Source of the DNA: Paucibacter sp963740455
GTDB taxonomy: Bacteria > Pseudomonadota > Gammaproteobacteria > Burkholderiales > Burkholderiaceae_C
Reading direction: 5' to 3'
Assembly (NCBI GenBank): GCA_963740455.1
Contig: CAVUEF010000021.1
Coordinates: 1-64,000 of the forward strand
DNA: 64,000 nt
Positions 49,356 to 59,135 of this stretch are shown piece after piece. Under the pieces are notes generated by a model. It was not told where the DNA came from. It saw only the letters and a program-made list of their open reading frames with translations, and did not search any database. Made by a program: the position numbers and the translations under genes. Position 1 is the stretch's first letter; each line of letters opens with the position of its first letter.

Positions 49356-50723
49356 TCAGATGCGCCGCGCCAGCTCGGCCGCCTTGCCGATGTAGTTGGC
49401 CGGGGTCAGTGCATGCAGTCTGGCCTTCTCGGCCTCGGGCAATTCGAGCGTGTCGATGAAGGCCTGGATCGCTTCGAGCGTGATGGTCTTGCCGCGCGTC
49501 AGCGCTTTGAGTCGCTCGTAGGGGTTGGGCAGGGCGTAGCGGCGCATCACGGTCTGGATCGGCTCGGCCAGCACTTCCCAGGCCTTGTCGAGATCGTGCG
49601 CCAGCGCCGCCTCGTTGATCTGCAACTTGTCCAGCCCCTTCAGCAGCGAGTCGTAGCCGAGCACCGCATAGCCCAGCGCCACGCCCATATTGCGCAGCAC
49701 GGTCGAGTCGGTCAGGTCGCGTTGCCAGCGGCTGATGGGCAGCTTCTGGCTGAGGTGGGTGAGCATCGCGTTGGCGAGGCCAAAATTGCCCTCGGCGTTC
49801 TCGAAATCGATCGGATTGACCTTGTGCGGCATGGTCGATGAGCCGATCTCGCCTTCGCGCGTGGCCTGCTTGAAGTAACCCAGCGACACATAGCCCCAGA
49901 CGTCGCGCGACCAGTCGATCAGAATCGTGTTGGTGCGCGTCACCGCATCGAACAACTCGGCCATATAGTCATGCGGCTCGATCTGGATCGTGTAGGCGTT
50001 GAAGTTGAGCCCCAGTTGCTGCTCGATGACGCGCCGCGAGAACGCCTCCCAGTCGAAGTCGGGCCAGGCGCTCAGGTGGGCGTTGTAGTTGCCGACCGCC
50101 CCATTCATCTTGGCCAGCAACTTCACCTGGGCGATGCGCTCGCGCGCTGCGCGCAGGCGCGCCACCACATTGGCAATCTCCTTGCCCACGGTGGTGGGGC
50201 TGGCGGTCTGGCCATGGGTGCGGCTCAGCATGGCCACATCGGCCAGCGTGTGGGCCATGCCAACGAGCTTGGCGATGATGCGCTCCAGCGCGGGCAGCAG
50301 CACCTCGGTGCGCGCCGCCTTGAGCATCAAGCCATGGCTGGTGTTGTTGATGTCTTCGCTGGTGCAGGCAAAGTGCACGAACTCACCCGCCGCCAGCAGC
50401 TCGGGCTGACCGTCGAAGCGCGCCTTGAGCCAGTACTCGACCGCCTTCACGTCGTGGTTGGTGGTCTTTTCAATGTCTTTGATGGCTTGCGCGTCGGCCT
50501 CTGAAAAGTGCGCCACCCAACCTCGCAGCAGCGCGCGCGCGCCCTTCGAGAGCGGCGAAAACTCAGTGAATCCCGCGTCCGACAGGGCGATCAACCACTC
50601 CACCTCGACTTGCACGCGCCGGGCAATCAAGCCGTATTCGGACAGCAATGGGCGCAGCGCGGCCACTCTTGAGGCGTAACGACCATCCAGGGGCGACAGG
50701 GCAGAAAGTGCGGAAAGGTTCAT
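49356..50723 (-). CDS. purB: Adenylosuccinate lyase
   Basis: 455 aa, purine biosynthesis and AMP formation. The signature GSSTMPHKVNPIDFENAEGN is complete, including the Ser of the flexible catalytic loop, and the LSPLDGRYA start is typical. The ATG at 50723 is chosen; in-frame extension up to 50906 is not conserved. It is upstream of pyrF, with only 53 bp between. Confidence 0.97.
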   Translation of the reverse strand: MNLSALSALSPLDGRYASRVAALRPLLSEYGLIARRVQVEVEWLIALSDAGFTEFSPLSKGARALLRGWVAHFSEADAQAIKDIEKTTNHDVKAVEYWLKARFDGQPELLAAGEFVHFACTSEDINNTSHGLMLKAARTEVLLPALERIIAKLVGMAHTLADVAMLSRTHGQTASPTTVGKEIANVVARLRAARERIAQVKLLAKMNGAVGNYNAHLSAWPDFDWEAFSRRVIEQQLGLNFNAYTIQIEPHDYMAELFDAVTRTNTILIDWSRDVWGYVSLGYFKQATREGEIGSSTMPHKVNPIDFENAEGNFGLANAMLTHLSQKLPISRWQRDLTDSTVLRNMGVALGYAVLGYDSLLKGLDKLQINEAALAHDLDKAWEVLAEPIQTVMRRYALPNPYERLKALTRGKTITLEAIQAFIDTLELPEAEKARLHALTPANYIGKAAELARRI

Positions 50724-50921
50724 GGTGGTCCGAAAGCGTTGGTCGACAGCTTGTCGTCGGCGGGGCGGGGTCGATTTTAAGCGGCACACCCGACTTGCCC
50801 GCGTGAAGCACACAATCACAGCAACTGCAAGTCGGGGCGTGGCCGAATTGAATCGCTTGCAGCGACACGCCTTGGCTAGAATGCCGCCATCAGGGTAAGC
50901 CCGCAATAAAGACTCGACATC

Positions 50922-51551
50922 ATGAAACTCATCGGATCGCTGACCAGTCCTTATGTGCGCAAGGTGCGCATCGTGATGGCCGAGAAGAAGCTCGACTATC
51001 AGCTGCTGCTCGAAGACGTTTGGGGCAGTGACGAAATTCTCAAATTCAACCCGTTGGGCAAGGTGCCCTGCCTGGTCATGGAAGGCCAGGACGCCATCAG
51101 CGGCGCCTTGTTCGATTCACGCGTGATCGTCGAATATGTGGACACCTTGTCGCCGGTGAGCAAGCTGATCCCCGAGCGCGGTCGTGAGCGCGCCGAGGTA
51201 CGCACCTGGGAGGCGCTGGCCGATGGCCTGCTGGATGCGTCGATACTGGCGCGGCTGGAAGACACCTGGAGCGGCCGCACCGATGCGCAGCGCTGCCGGG
51301 CCTGGTCCGACCGACAAATGGACAAGGTGAGTGCCGCGCTCAAGGCCATGAGTGCCGGCCTGGGCGAGAAGGCCTGGTGTTCGGGCATCCACTTTTCGCT
51401 GGCCGACATCGCGGTCGGCTGCGCACTGGCTTATCTGGACTTCCGCTTTGCCCACATCAACTGGCGCGAGGCTTACCCGAATCTGGCCAAGCTGCATGAA
51501 AAGCTGGCGCTGCGTCAGAGCTTCATGGACACCGCGCCACCGGTGGCCTGA
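50922..51551 (+). CDS. Glutathione S-transferase family protein
   Basis: 209 aa. A thioredoxin-like N-terminal domain with LIGSLTSPYVRKVRIVM (Ser-Pro of the glutathione site) and KVPCLVME, then a helical C-terminal domain (about 85-209) with HFSLADIAVGCAL. Resembles the YibF/beta class. The substrate is unknown. The ATG at 50922 has a TAGAAT -10-like box at 50877-50882 about 40 bp upstream. It is divergent from purB. Confidence 0.92.
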   Translation: MKLIGSLTSPYVRKVRIVMAEKKLDYQLLLEDVWGSDEILKFNPLGKVPCLVMEGQDAISGALFDSRVIVEYVDTLSPVSKLIPERGRERAEVRTWEALADGLLDASILARLEDTWSGRTDAQRCRAWSDRQMDKVSAALKAMSAGLGEKAWCSGIHFSLADIAVGCALAYLDFRFAHINWREAYPNLAKLHEKLALRQSFMDTAPPVA

Positions 51552-51628
51552 CCGCTCCTTTCGAGCAAGGCAAGGCGCGCCGCTGGGACTCAGGGCGACG
51601 ACCCGCTCAAGTGCCCTTCTGTTCTTGC

Positions 51629-53320
51629 TCAGGCGGACCGGCCGCCTGCCAGCAGACCCGGGGTCGCACACCGCACCTGGTTGCGCCCGCCGCGTTTGGC
51701 AGCGTAGAGCGCTTCGTCGGCGGCCACCAGCAGGGCCGCGCCACTGGCATGCGGGAAATGTGTCGAGGTCGCCAGTCCCGCCGAGAACGCACAGGTGAAT
51801 ATCTGCCCGCCGTGGCTGAACATCACGGCGGCAAAGCGTTGGCGAATATCTTCCAGCAAGCGCTCCGCCGCGGCCTCGTCGCATTCAGGCAAGACCGCCA
51901 CGAACTCCTCACCCCCATAGCGGCCCACGAAGTCGCTCTGACGCAGGCGCTGGCGCAGCAACATGGCGACCGAAGAAATCACCAGGTCGCCGGTCGCATG
52001 ACCATGGCTGTCGTTCACCGATTTGAAGTGATCGATGTCGAGCATCGCCACCGTCAGTGGCGTGCCCAAGCGCCTGGCGCGCACGACCTCGATTTCAAGC
52101 GTGTCCTTGATGCTGGAGTGCTTGAGCAGGCCGGTCAGGCTGTCGCGGGTGATCTGGGCGTCGAGTTGGCGGGCGCGGTCGATGCGGGCGCGCACGGCAG
52201 CCACCAGGCGGGCATCCGAGATGGGCTTGGTGAGAAAGTCGTCACCGCCGCGCCCCATTGCCTCGATCTGCATGTCCAGGTCGGTCTCGGCCGACAGATA
52301 GACAATGGGCAAGCTGGCCCAGCGCTCGTACTGGCGTATCACCCCCGCCAGCTCCGGCCCCGAATAGTCGGGCATGTGCATGTCCATCAACACCAGCTCC
52401 GGGCGCAGCGACGCGATCGATTCGACGATGGCTTGGGGCTGATGCAAGACCTCGACCTGCATGCCCGCAGCGAGCAGCGCCAACTGGTAGTGGGAGGCGA
52501 GCACGACGTCGTCTTCGACGATGAGCACGCGCGGCCGCGGCGCACGGCGCTGATCGAAAATATGCGCCATCCGATTCACCAGCCTGGGCACATCCAGCGG
52601 CTTGAGAAAGTAGCCCTCCGCCCCCAAGCGCGCGGCGCGCACCCTGGAGGGAAATTGGTTGTCCGTTGAAATGAACAGCAAAGGACAGCCCAGGGCACGC
52701 AAGGCGGGCCGCATGCAGAGCACTTCGGTGGCGTTCTCGCCCTCTTGCGGAAACAGCACATCCATGATCAGCATGTCGGGCCGCCGCGTCTGGGCGGCAG
52801 CTTCGGCGTCCGCGATCCGCTCGAACACGCGCGTGTCATAGCCGAACGATTCGAGCTGGTGTTGCAGTTCCTGGCCAAGCGCCTTGTCATCTTCGATCAG
52901 CCAGACAAGCGCAGCGTGGCCCGCCTGCGCGGGCGGGTCGCCAAGCGGCACGATGCGTGCCTGCGCGTCGGCCACGTCGCCCAGGGTGTCGCGCAGCGCC
53001 GCCAGGTCCGCGGCAAGCCTGTGACTTGCCTGGAGATCCGTATCCGCCAAGTCACCGGCCAGCCACGTCTGGATACGCTGCTCCAGCGCATGCGCCTGCG
53101 TGCCCAGCGCAGTCAGGCCGAAGGTGCCGCCAGAACCGGCCAGCTTGTGCAGTGCCTGGTGGAGTTCCTCCAGTCGAGTGCGGTCGGTTTGCGCGCCACG
53201 CAGCCCGTTGGCCAGCGCCTCCAGCACGTCCAACTGGGCCGGCAGGCAGGCCCGATAGTCATCACGCAAACGCGCCAGTTGCCCGGCGACAAGCTCGGCC
53301 CTGGATCGGTCACTCGTCAC
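51629..53320 (-). CDS. Hpt-REC-REC-GGDEF response regulator
   Basis: 563 aa. An N-terminal Hpt helix bundle with HKLAGSGGTFG (His of the phosphorelay) at about residues 50-75, a first receiver (about 150-275; IMDVLFPQEGE), a second receiver (about 280-400; LMDMHMPDYSG), and a GGDEF domain with the active motif RYGGEEFVAVLP, so an active diguanylate cyclase is likely. The GTG at 53320 overlaps the upstream receiver gene by 11 nt; an ATG at 53389 would overlap it far more. It is the last gene of a three-gene signalling operon. Confidence 0.9.
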   Translation of the reverse strand: MTSDRSRAELVAGQLARLRDDYRACLPAQLDVLEALANGLRGAQTDRTRLEELHQALHKLAGSGGTFGLTALGTQAHALEQRIQTWLAGDLADTDLQASHRLAADLAALRDTLGDVADAQARIVPLGDPPAQAGHAALVWLIEDDKALGQELQHQLESFGYDTRVFERIADAEAAAQTRRPDMLIMDVLFPQEGENATEVLCMRPALRALGCPLLFISTDNQFPSRVRAARLGAEGYFLKPLDVPRLVNRMAHIFDQRRAPRPRVLIVEDDVVLASHYQLALLAAGMQVEVLHQPQAIVESIASLRPELVLMDMHMPDYSGPELAGVIRQYERWASLPIVYLSAETDLDMQIEAMGRGGDDFLTKPISDARLVAAVRARIDRARQLDAQITRDSLTGLLKHSSIKDTLEIEVVRARRLGTPLTVAMLDIDHFKSVNDSHGHATGDLVISSVAMLLRQRLRQSDFVGRYGGEEFVAVLPECDEAAAERLLEDIRQRFAAVMFSHGGQIFTCAFSAGLATSTHFPHASGAALLVAADEALYAAKRGGRNQVRCATPGLLAGGRSA

Positions 53321-53699
53321 TGCGTCGCTCCCAGATGGCACACAGCTGACTGGCAAGCGCCATCGGATCGAAGGGCTTGGGGATGACATCGCGTGCGCCC
53401 AGCGACTTGAAATGCGCGACCTCGGCCGCCTGCACCTTGGCGGTCATGAAGACCACGGGCACTTCTGCCAGTGCCGGCAGTGCACGCAAGGCCTTGAACG
53501 TGCCCGGTCCGTCCATGCCCGGCATCATCACATCGAGCACGATCATGTCGGGGGCAAAGGCCACTACCTCGCGCAAAGCCTGTTCGCCTGATGAACAGAT
53601 TTTCACCGTGAAGCCTCCCACCAGTTCGAGGGCAAGCTTGGCGACGGCCTGAATGTCGTGCTCGTCTTCCACGTAGAGAATGCGCTGCAATGTGCTCAC
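53310..53699 (-). CDS. Single-domain response regulator
   Basis: A 129-aa receiver only. ILYVEDEHDIQAVAK holds the acidic pair, MIVLDVMMPGMDG the phospho-Asp, and IPKPFDPMAL the conserved Lys. It has no output domain, so it probably relays phosphate between the upstream kinase and the Hpt protein downstream. It starts at GTG 53699, overlapping the kinase stop (GTGTGA), and its stop overlaps the Hpt gene start. Confidence 0.93.
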   Translation of the reverse strand: MSTLQRILYVEDEHDIQAVAKLALELVGGFTVKICSSGEQALREVVAFAPDMIVLDVMMPGMDGPGTFKALRALPALAEVPVVFMTAKVQAAEVAHFKSLGARDVIPKPFDPMALASQLCAIWERRSDE

Positions 53700-55756
53700 A
53701 CATCGTCCAATCTCATCGAAGCAGCTTGAAGACGGACATTGATGGCGTCCAGCAACTGGCGTGGCGAGATATGGGACTTGAGCAGCACCGCGTCCACCTT
53801 GCCTGCTTCGTCAGCCGTCATGTCGATGCCGGTCAGGATGACCACCCGCGCCTCGGGCTGACTGGCCCGGATCTGCGGCAACAGATCCCAGCCCGAGCCA
53901 TCCGGCAGCGCGAGGTCCAGGATCACCACGTTAAATTGTTCGGTCGCCACGCGGGCGCGGGCATCTCGCAGTGTGTTGGCCAACACGAAGTCGAAGCGCT
54001 CGCCGACCATCGTGCGGATCACCCGATGCAGGTCGCAGTCGTCCTCCACATGCAGCACGCGAGGAAATTGCTCGTCTGACTCTGACGCCATCTTTTCCAA
54101 GTCGCCCAGCAGGTGGGCGATGCCCGGCTCATCCTCGACCACGAGGATGCGCGGGGCATCATGCGGCAGCGGCTCTTCCCGATCAAAGTCGGGATGGGTT
54201 GCTCCCACCACTGGCAGATCGAAATGGAAGCTGGCGCCCGCCCCGTCCACCGACTCGAAACCAATCTGTCCGCCCATGCGTTCCACCAGCTCGCGGGTGA
54301 TCGCCAGTCCCAGCCCGGAGCCGCCCTTTTGCCTCGTGTCCGAGGCATCGGCCTGGGCGAATTTCTGGAAGATGCGGGCCCGAAACGCGGCCGGGATGCC
54401 TGGACCATGATCGGTCACCGTGGTGCGCACCGATTGGCCGCGCAGTGCCACGCTGACCTCCACCACGCCCCCTTCGGGCGAAAACTTGACGGCGTTGGAC
54501 AGCAGGTTAGACAAGACCTGCATCAGCCGCTGACTGTCCACCCGCACCTCGGCAGCGGTCGGCGCGCCGACCAGGGCCAGCTTGATCCGGCGTTCGGCGC
54601 CGTAGGACCGGTTCGCCTCCAGCGCGTAGGTGATGAGCGGCATCAGTGCTTGCGGCTGCATATCAAAATGCAACTTGCCCGCGGCAATCTTCTCCATGTC
54701 CAGCAAGTCGTTGATGAGATGGGTCAGGCGTTGGCTGTTCTTGTGGGCAATGGCGATCATCTCCCGCGCCTTGGCCGGCACCTCGCCCAGTGCGCCGCCG
54801 GCGATCAGCCCCAGCGCGCCCGAGATCGACGTCAACGGCGTACGCAGCTCGTGACTTACCGTCGCAACGAACTCCGTCTTCATGCGGTCCACGCGCTTGC
54901 GCTCGGTGATGTCGCGCACGATGGCGACAAAGCGTGCCGCTTCGTCCTGCGGCGCAACGTATTGCAGAAATATTTCCACCGGCACAAGCTGGCCGTTCTT
55001 GTGCCGATGCACGGTATCGAAGATCAACGAGTCGGTTTCTCCGGCCAGCAACGGGGCGATGAAGGCACGGAACTGCGCCTCGGTGAGGTCCGGCTTGATG
55101 TCATAGGGGTGCATGGTCAGCAGCTCGTCGTCGCTATAGCCGACCTGCCGTCGTGCCCCGTCGTTGACGTAGAAGAAGCGCAGGCTGGCGGCATCGAACA
55201 TGAACACGCAATCGAGTGCAAGGTCGAGCGTGCTCTTGAACTGACGCAGCGTCCGGCCCTGCTGCGCCAATTCGACCCGGCTGATTTCAGCCTCTACGCA
55301 ATCGGCGAGGTCGCGCAGTGACCGGCGCTCCGCGATCGACAACTGCCGCGCCACGGTGTCGATGATGCACAGTGTGCCCAGTCGATAGCCTTCGGGGTCG
55401 CTCAGTGGCGCACCGGCGTAAAAGCGGATATCGGGCGGCCCGGTCACGAGCGGGTTGTCGGCAAAGCGCGAGTCGAGCAGGGCGTCGGTGACCTCGAAAA
55501 TTCCCTGGCCCAAAATGGCGTGACCGCAAAATGAAATGTCTCGCCCGGTCTCGCACGCGTCCAGCCCTTGGCGCGACTTGAACCACTGGCGACCGTCATC
55601 GACCAGCGACACCAGGGCGATCTTGACGCCGAACAGATCCTGCGCCAGTCGCGTCAGACGATCGAAGCGCTCCTCGGGCGGCGTATCAAGAATCGCGGCT
55701 TCCCGCAGCGCCATCAGGCGTTTGACTTCATTGGCGGGAAACGCCGGTGTTTGCAT
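53696..55756 (-). CDS. GAF-PAS hybrid histidine kinase with a vestigial receiver
   Basis: 686 aa. An N-terminal GAF domain (AAILDTPPEERFDRLTRLAQ) and a PAS domain (about 180-310) are followed by a HisKA H-box VATVSHELRTPLTSIS. The HATPase boxes are NLLSNAVKFSPEGG and GGSGLGLAITREL. After HATPase only the first part of a receiver remains (RILVVEDEPGIAHLLGDLEK), then a full receiver (VLHVEDDCDLHR; ILDLALPDGSG) completes the protein. It is soluble. It is the first gene of the coupled trio. Confidence 0.92.
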   Translation of the reverse strand: MQTPAFPANEVKRLMALREAAILDTPPEERFDRLTRLAQDLFGVKIALVSLVDDGRQWFKSRQGLDACETGRDISFCGHAILGQGIFEVTDALLDSRFADNPLVTGPPDIRFYAGAPLSDPEGYRLGTLCIIDTVARQLSIAERRSLRDLADCVEAEISRVELAQQGRTLRQFKSTLDLALDCVFMFDAASLRFFYVNDGARRQVGYSDDELLTMHPYDIKPDLTEAQFRAFIAPLLAGETDSLIFDTVHRHKNGQLVPVEIFLQYVAPQDEAARFVAIVRDITERKRVDRMKTEFVATVSHELRTPLTSISGALGLIAGGALGEVPAKAREMIAIAHKNSQRLTHLINDLLDMEKIAAGKLHFDMQPQALMPLITYALEANRSYGAERRIKLALVGAPTAAEVRVDSQRLMQVLSNLLSNAVKFSPEGGVVEVSVALRGQSVRTTVTDHGPGIPAAFRARIFQKFAQADASDTRQKGGSGLGLAITRELVERMGGQIGFESVDGAGASFHFDLPVVGATHPDFDREEPLPHDAPRILVVEDEPGIAHLLGDLEKMASESDEQFPRVLHVEDDCDLHRVIRTMVGERFDFVLANTLRDARARVATEQFNVVILDLALPDGSGWDLLPQIRASQPEARVVILTGIDMTADEAGKVDAVLLKSHISPRQLLDAINVRLQAASMRLDDV

Positions 55757-55954
55757 GGTGATTACGTTTTTGATTCGGAACAAGGTTCACGGATTTGCAC
55801 GATGCCGGGCAACCCCGCTGCGCGCAGCGTCCGATACCGACTGCCGCCAAGGTACCCGCCGAACCGGCCCTTCCCGATTCCATTATGGCTTGTCGCTTCC
55901 CTGCGCACAGTGCGCTGCGCCGTCCCTGCGTGACAAGGCCCTAAAATCGCCGCC

Positions 55955-57649
55955 ATGATTCAAGCCAAGCAAGACCTGCTCAAAGCCCTGGGCGAGGCGA
56001 TCCAGGAACTGAGCCCCGACAGCGGCCTGGCCGCCGCCTTCGAGTCCCCCAAACTTGCCAGCCATGGTGACCTGGCCTGCACCGCCGCGATGCAACTGGC
56101 GCGTCCGCTCAAGAAAAACCCGCGCGAACTGGCCCAGGCGCTGATCAGCGCCTTGCAGCGCCGCCCCGCAGTGCAGGCCTGGGTGGCCAGCATGGAAATC
56201 GCCGGCCCGGGCTTCATCAATCTGCGACTGACCAGTGCCGCCAAGCAAGCCGTGGTGGGCGAAGTGCTGGCTGGCGGCGACCTCTTTGGTCGCCAGGCTC
56301 CCAACGGCCAACGCGTGCTCGTCGAATTCGTCTCGGCCAACCCGACCGGACCCTTGCATCTGGGCCACGCGCGCCAGGCCGCCTTGGGCGACTCGATCTG
56401 CCATTTGTTCGAGACCCAGGGCTGGACGGTGCTGCGCGAGTTCTACTACAACGACGCCGGCGTGCAGATCGCCACGCTGGCGTCGAGCACGCAAAACCGC
56501 ATCTTGGGACTCAAGCCGGGCGACCCGGAATGGCCCGAGGCCGCCTACAACGGCGACTACATTGCCGACATCGCACGCGACTTTCTGGCCAAGGCCAGCG
56601 TGAAGGCCGATGACCGCGAGTTCACGGCGTCGGGCGACGCGGACGACATCGACAGCATCCGCCAGTTCGCGGTGGCCTATTTGCGCCACGAGCAAGACCT
56701 GGATCTGCAGGCCTTCGGTCTGCACTTCGACAACTACTTTCTCGAATCCAGCCTGTACCGCACGGGTCGCGTCGAAGCCACGGTCGCCAGACTGGTGGCC
56801 GCGGGCAAGACCTTCGAGGAAGGCGGCGCGCTGTGGCTGCGCACCACCGACTACGGTGACGACAAAGACCGCGTGATGCGCAAGCAAGACGGCAGCTACA
56901 CCTATTTCGTGCCCGACGTCGCCTATCACATCGAGAAGTGGGAGCGCGGCTTCACCAAGGTCATCAATGTGCAGGGCACCGACCACCACGGCACGATCGC
57001 GCGCGTGCGCGCCGGTCTGCAGGCCGTCGGTGTCGGCATCCCCGAGGGCTACCCCGACTACGTGCTGCACAAGATGGTGACGGTGATGAAGGGCGGCCAG
57101 GAGGTGAAGATCTCGAAACGCTCGGGCAGCTATGTGACCTTGCGCGATCTGATCGACTGGACCAGCCGCGACGCGGTGCGCTTCTTTCTGATCAGCCGCA
57201 AGGCCGACACCGAATTCGTCTTCGACGTCGATCTGGCACTCAAGCAGAGCGACGAAAACCCGGTCTTCTACGTCCAGTATGCGCACGCGCGCATCTGCTC
57301 TGTCATCCGGCAGTGGGGCGGCGACCCGGCAACGCTTGCGCAGGCCGATGTGTCGCTGTTGAGCGCGCCGGTCGAAAGCCAGCTGATGCTCAAGCTGGCC
57401 GACTATCCGCGCATGCTCTCAAGCGCCGCGCAAGACCTGGCCCCGCACGACATTGCCTTTTTTCTGCGCGACTTGGCGGGCCTGTTTCACAGCTACTATG
57501 CCGCTGAGCGATTCTTGACCGATGATGCACACTTGACGCTGGCCCGGCTGAGCCTGTTGACAGCCACGCGCCAGGTACTGCGCAATGCGCTGGGTCTGCT
57601 CGGCGTCAGCGCACCCGAAACAATGTCGCGTGACATGGAGACCGTATGA
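55955..57649 (+). CDS. argS: Arginyl-tRNA synthetase
   Basis: 564 aa, class I aminoacyl-tRNA synthetase. The HIGH motif is HLGH (135-138) in PTGPLHLGHARQ and the KMSKS-like motif is KISKRSG near residue 382. The N-terminal additional domain and the C-terminal anticodon domain are present. The start ATG is 55955, with a TAAAAT -10-like box 14 bp upstream. It overlaps the SPOR gene by 4 nt (ATGA). Confidence 0.98.
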   Translation: MIQAKQDLLKALGEAIQELSPDSGLAAAFESPKLASHGDLACTAAMQLARPLKKNPRELAQALISALQRRPAVQAWVASMEIAGPGFINLRLTSAAKQAVVGEVLAGGDLFGRQAPNGQRVLVEFVSANPTGPLHLGHARQAALGDSICHLFETQGWTVLREFYYNDAGVQIATLASSTQNRILGLKPGDPEWPEAAYNGDYIADIARDFLAKASVKADDREFTASGDADDIDSIRQFAVAYLRHEQDLDLQAFGLHFDNYFLESSLYRTGRVEATVARLVAAGKTFEEGGALWLRTTDYGDDKDRVMRKQDGSYTYFVPDVAYHIEKWERGFTKVINVQGTDHHGTIARVRAGLQAVGVGIPEGYPDYVLHKMVTVMKGGQEVKISKRSGSYVTLRDLIDWTSRDAVRFFLISRKADTEFVFDVDLALKQSDENPVFYVQYAHARICSVIRQWGGDPATLAQADVSLLSAPVESQLMLKLADYPRMLSSAAQDLAPHDIAFFLRDLAGLFHSYYAAERFLTDDAHLTLARLSLLTATRQVLRNALGLLGVSAPETMSRDMETV

Positions 57650-58287
57650 GACAGGCTTTCAACCGCATCAGCACCGCCCGCCAAGGCAGCGCACAGAAGG
57701 GCGGCTTCTTGCTCGGCATGATCGTCGGCATCTTGCTCGGTCTGGCCGCAGCACTGCTGGTGGCGCTCTACATCACCAAGACACCCGTGCCCTTCTTGAA
57801 CAAGGTGCCGCAGCGCACGGCCGAACAAGACGCCGCCGAGACCAAACGGAACAAGGACTGGGACCCCAATGCGGCACTCGCCGGCAAGGCCGCCAGCGGC
57901 GTGGTCGGTGCGGCCAAGCCGGCCCCATCGGCTGGCGTCGCGCCGGCCACTTTGCCCGCGCCTGTCGCCCCCGCCAGCGCCGCCCGCACCGATAAGCCCG
58001 GCAGCCCTGCCACTGCCACTGCCGCCGCCACCACCGCTGCCGGTGCCGATCCCTTCATCTATTTCATCCAGGTCGGTGCCTACAACAAGGCCGATGACGC
58101 TGAAGCGCAGCACGCCAAGATTGCCATACTGGGCTTTGAAGCCAAGGTGTATGAATACCAGCAGTCGGGTCGCATCGTCTATCGGGTCCGGGTCGGGCCC
58201 ATAGCCAAGAAGGAAGATGCCGACGCGCAACAGAAGAAGCTTGAAGCGGCCGGTGTGGCCTCGCATATGGTGCGCATCGAACGCTGA
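57646..58287 (+). CDS. SPOR-domain membrane protein
   Basis: 213 aa. One N-terminal transmembrane helix (about 19-45), a long Pro/Ala-rich linker (70-133), and a C-terminal SPOR domain (about 135-213; YFIQVGAYNKADDAEAQ, YRVRVGPIAKKEDADA). SPOR domains bind denuded glycan strands and often mark the division septum. It resembles FtsN-like proteins but the essential FtsN helices are not obvious. Coupled to argS by overlap. Confidence 0.9.
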   Translation: MRQAFNRISTARQGSAQKGGFLLGMIVGILLGLAAALLVALYITKTPVPFLNKVPQRTAEQDAAETKRNKDWDPNAALAGKAASGVVGAAKPAPSAGVAPATLPAPVAPASAARTDKPGSPATATAAATTAAGADPFIYFIQVGAYNKADDAEAQHAKIAILGFEAKVYEYQQSGRIVYRVRVGPIAKKEDADAQQKKLEAAGVASHMVRIER

Positions 58288-58370
58288 AGCGCCGGCATCG
58301 GCAGAGCAGCATTGAACCAAGCGCTTGAATCCGGCTCCACTCAGCACAACTTTCATTGATAGGACTTCGA

Positions 58371-59030
58371 ATGAACCGTCGCGACTTCTCCTCTTGTCTT
58401 GCCTTGGCTGGTGTGGTGGGATCCCTGCCCGGCGTTGCCCTGGCCCAGGGTGTGCCGGTGGAGGGCCGCCATTACCTGCTCGTGAACCCGCCGGTCCCGG
58501 TGAGCGCCGGCAAGATCGACGTGATCGAGTTCTTCTGGTACGGCTGCCCGCACTGCTACGCATTCGAGCCGGTGGTGGAGCCCTGGAGCAAGCGTTTGCC
58601 GGCCGACGTGGCGTTTCGCCGCGTGCATGTGATGTTTCGTGAAAACACCCGGACGCACCAGCGCACCTTCTTCGCGCTCGAAGCGCTGGGCCGCGAAGCC
58701 GAGTTCCGGCCGAAGATTTTCAACGCCATCCACCAAGAACACCTGAGCCTTGACAACCCCGACAGCATGGCCACGTTCCTGGCCAAGCAGGGCCTGGACA
58801 AGGCCAAGTTTCTGGAGGTCTACAACTCCTTCAGCGTCCAGTCCAAATGCATGCAGGCGGTGAAGCTGTCCGAGGCTTATCACATCGACGGCGTGCCCTC
58901 CATTGGCGTGGGCGGACGGTTCCTGACTTCGCCCAGCATCGCGGGACAGGGTGCGCCGGAAAACTTGGCCTTGCAGCAAGGCGTGGCGGTGGCCGACTAC
59001 CTGATCGGGCGCATTCGAAGCAAGAAGTAG
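58371..59030 (+). CDS. dsbA: Thiol:disulfide interchange protein DsbA
   Basis: 219 aa. Signal sequence about residues 1-25 (GVALA/Q). The thioredoxin-fold active site is CPHC (59-62) in FFWYGCPHCYAFEP, and the cis-proline loop is GVPSIGVGG. DsbA introduces disulfides into periplasmic proteins. DsbB is not in this window. The start ATG 58371 has an AGGACT Shine-Dalgarno. It stands alone between the SPOR gene and lptA. Confidence 0.96.
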   Translation: MNRRDFSSCLALAGVVGSLPGVALAQGVPVEGRHYLLVNPPVPVSAGKIDVIEFFWYGCPHCYAFEPVVEPWSKRLPADVAFRRVHVMFRENTRTHQRTFFALEALGREAEFRPKIFNAIHQEHLSLDNPDSMATFLAKQGLDKAKFLEVYNSFSVQSKCMQAVKLSEAYHIDGVPSIGVGGRFLTSPSIAGQGAPENLALQQGVAVADYLIGRIRSKK

Positions 59031-59135
59031 GCATGGCGCCTGCCACCCTTGCAAAGGGACGCCACGGGTGTCCCTTGTTTCCTGGGTCTGCATTGCAAAC
59101 GCTGGTCTAGAATGCACAGCAAGAACTGTGCCGTC

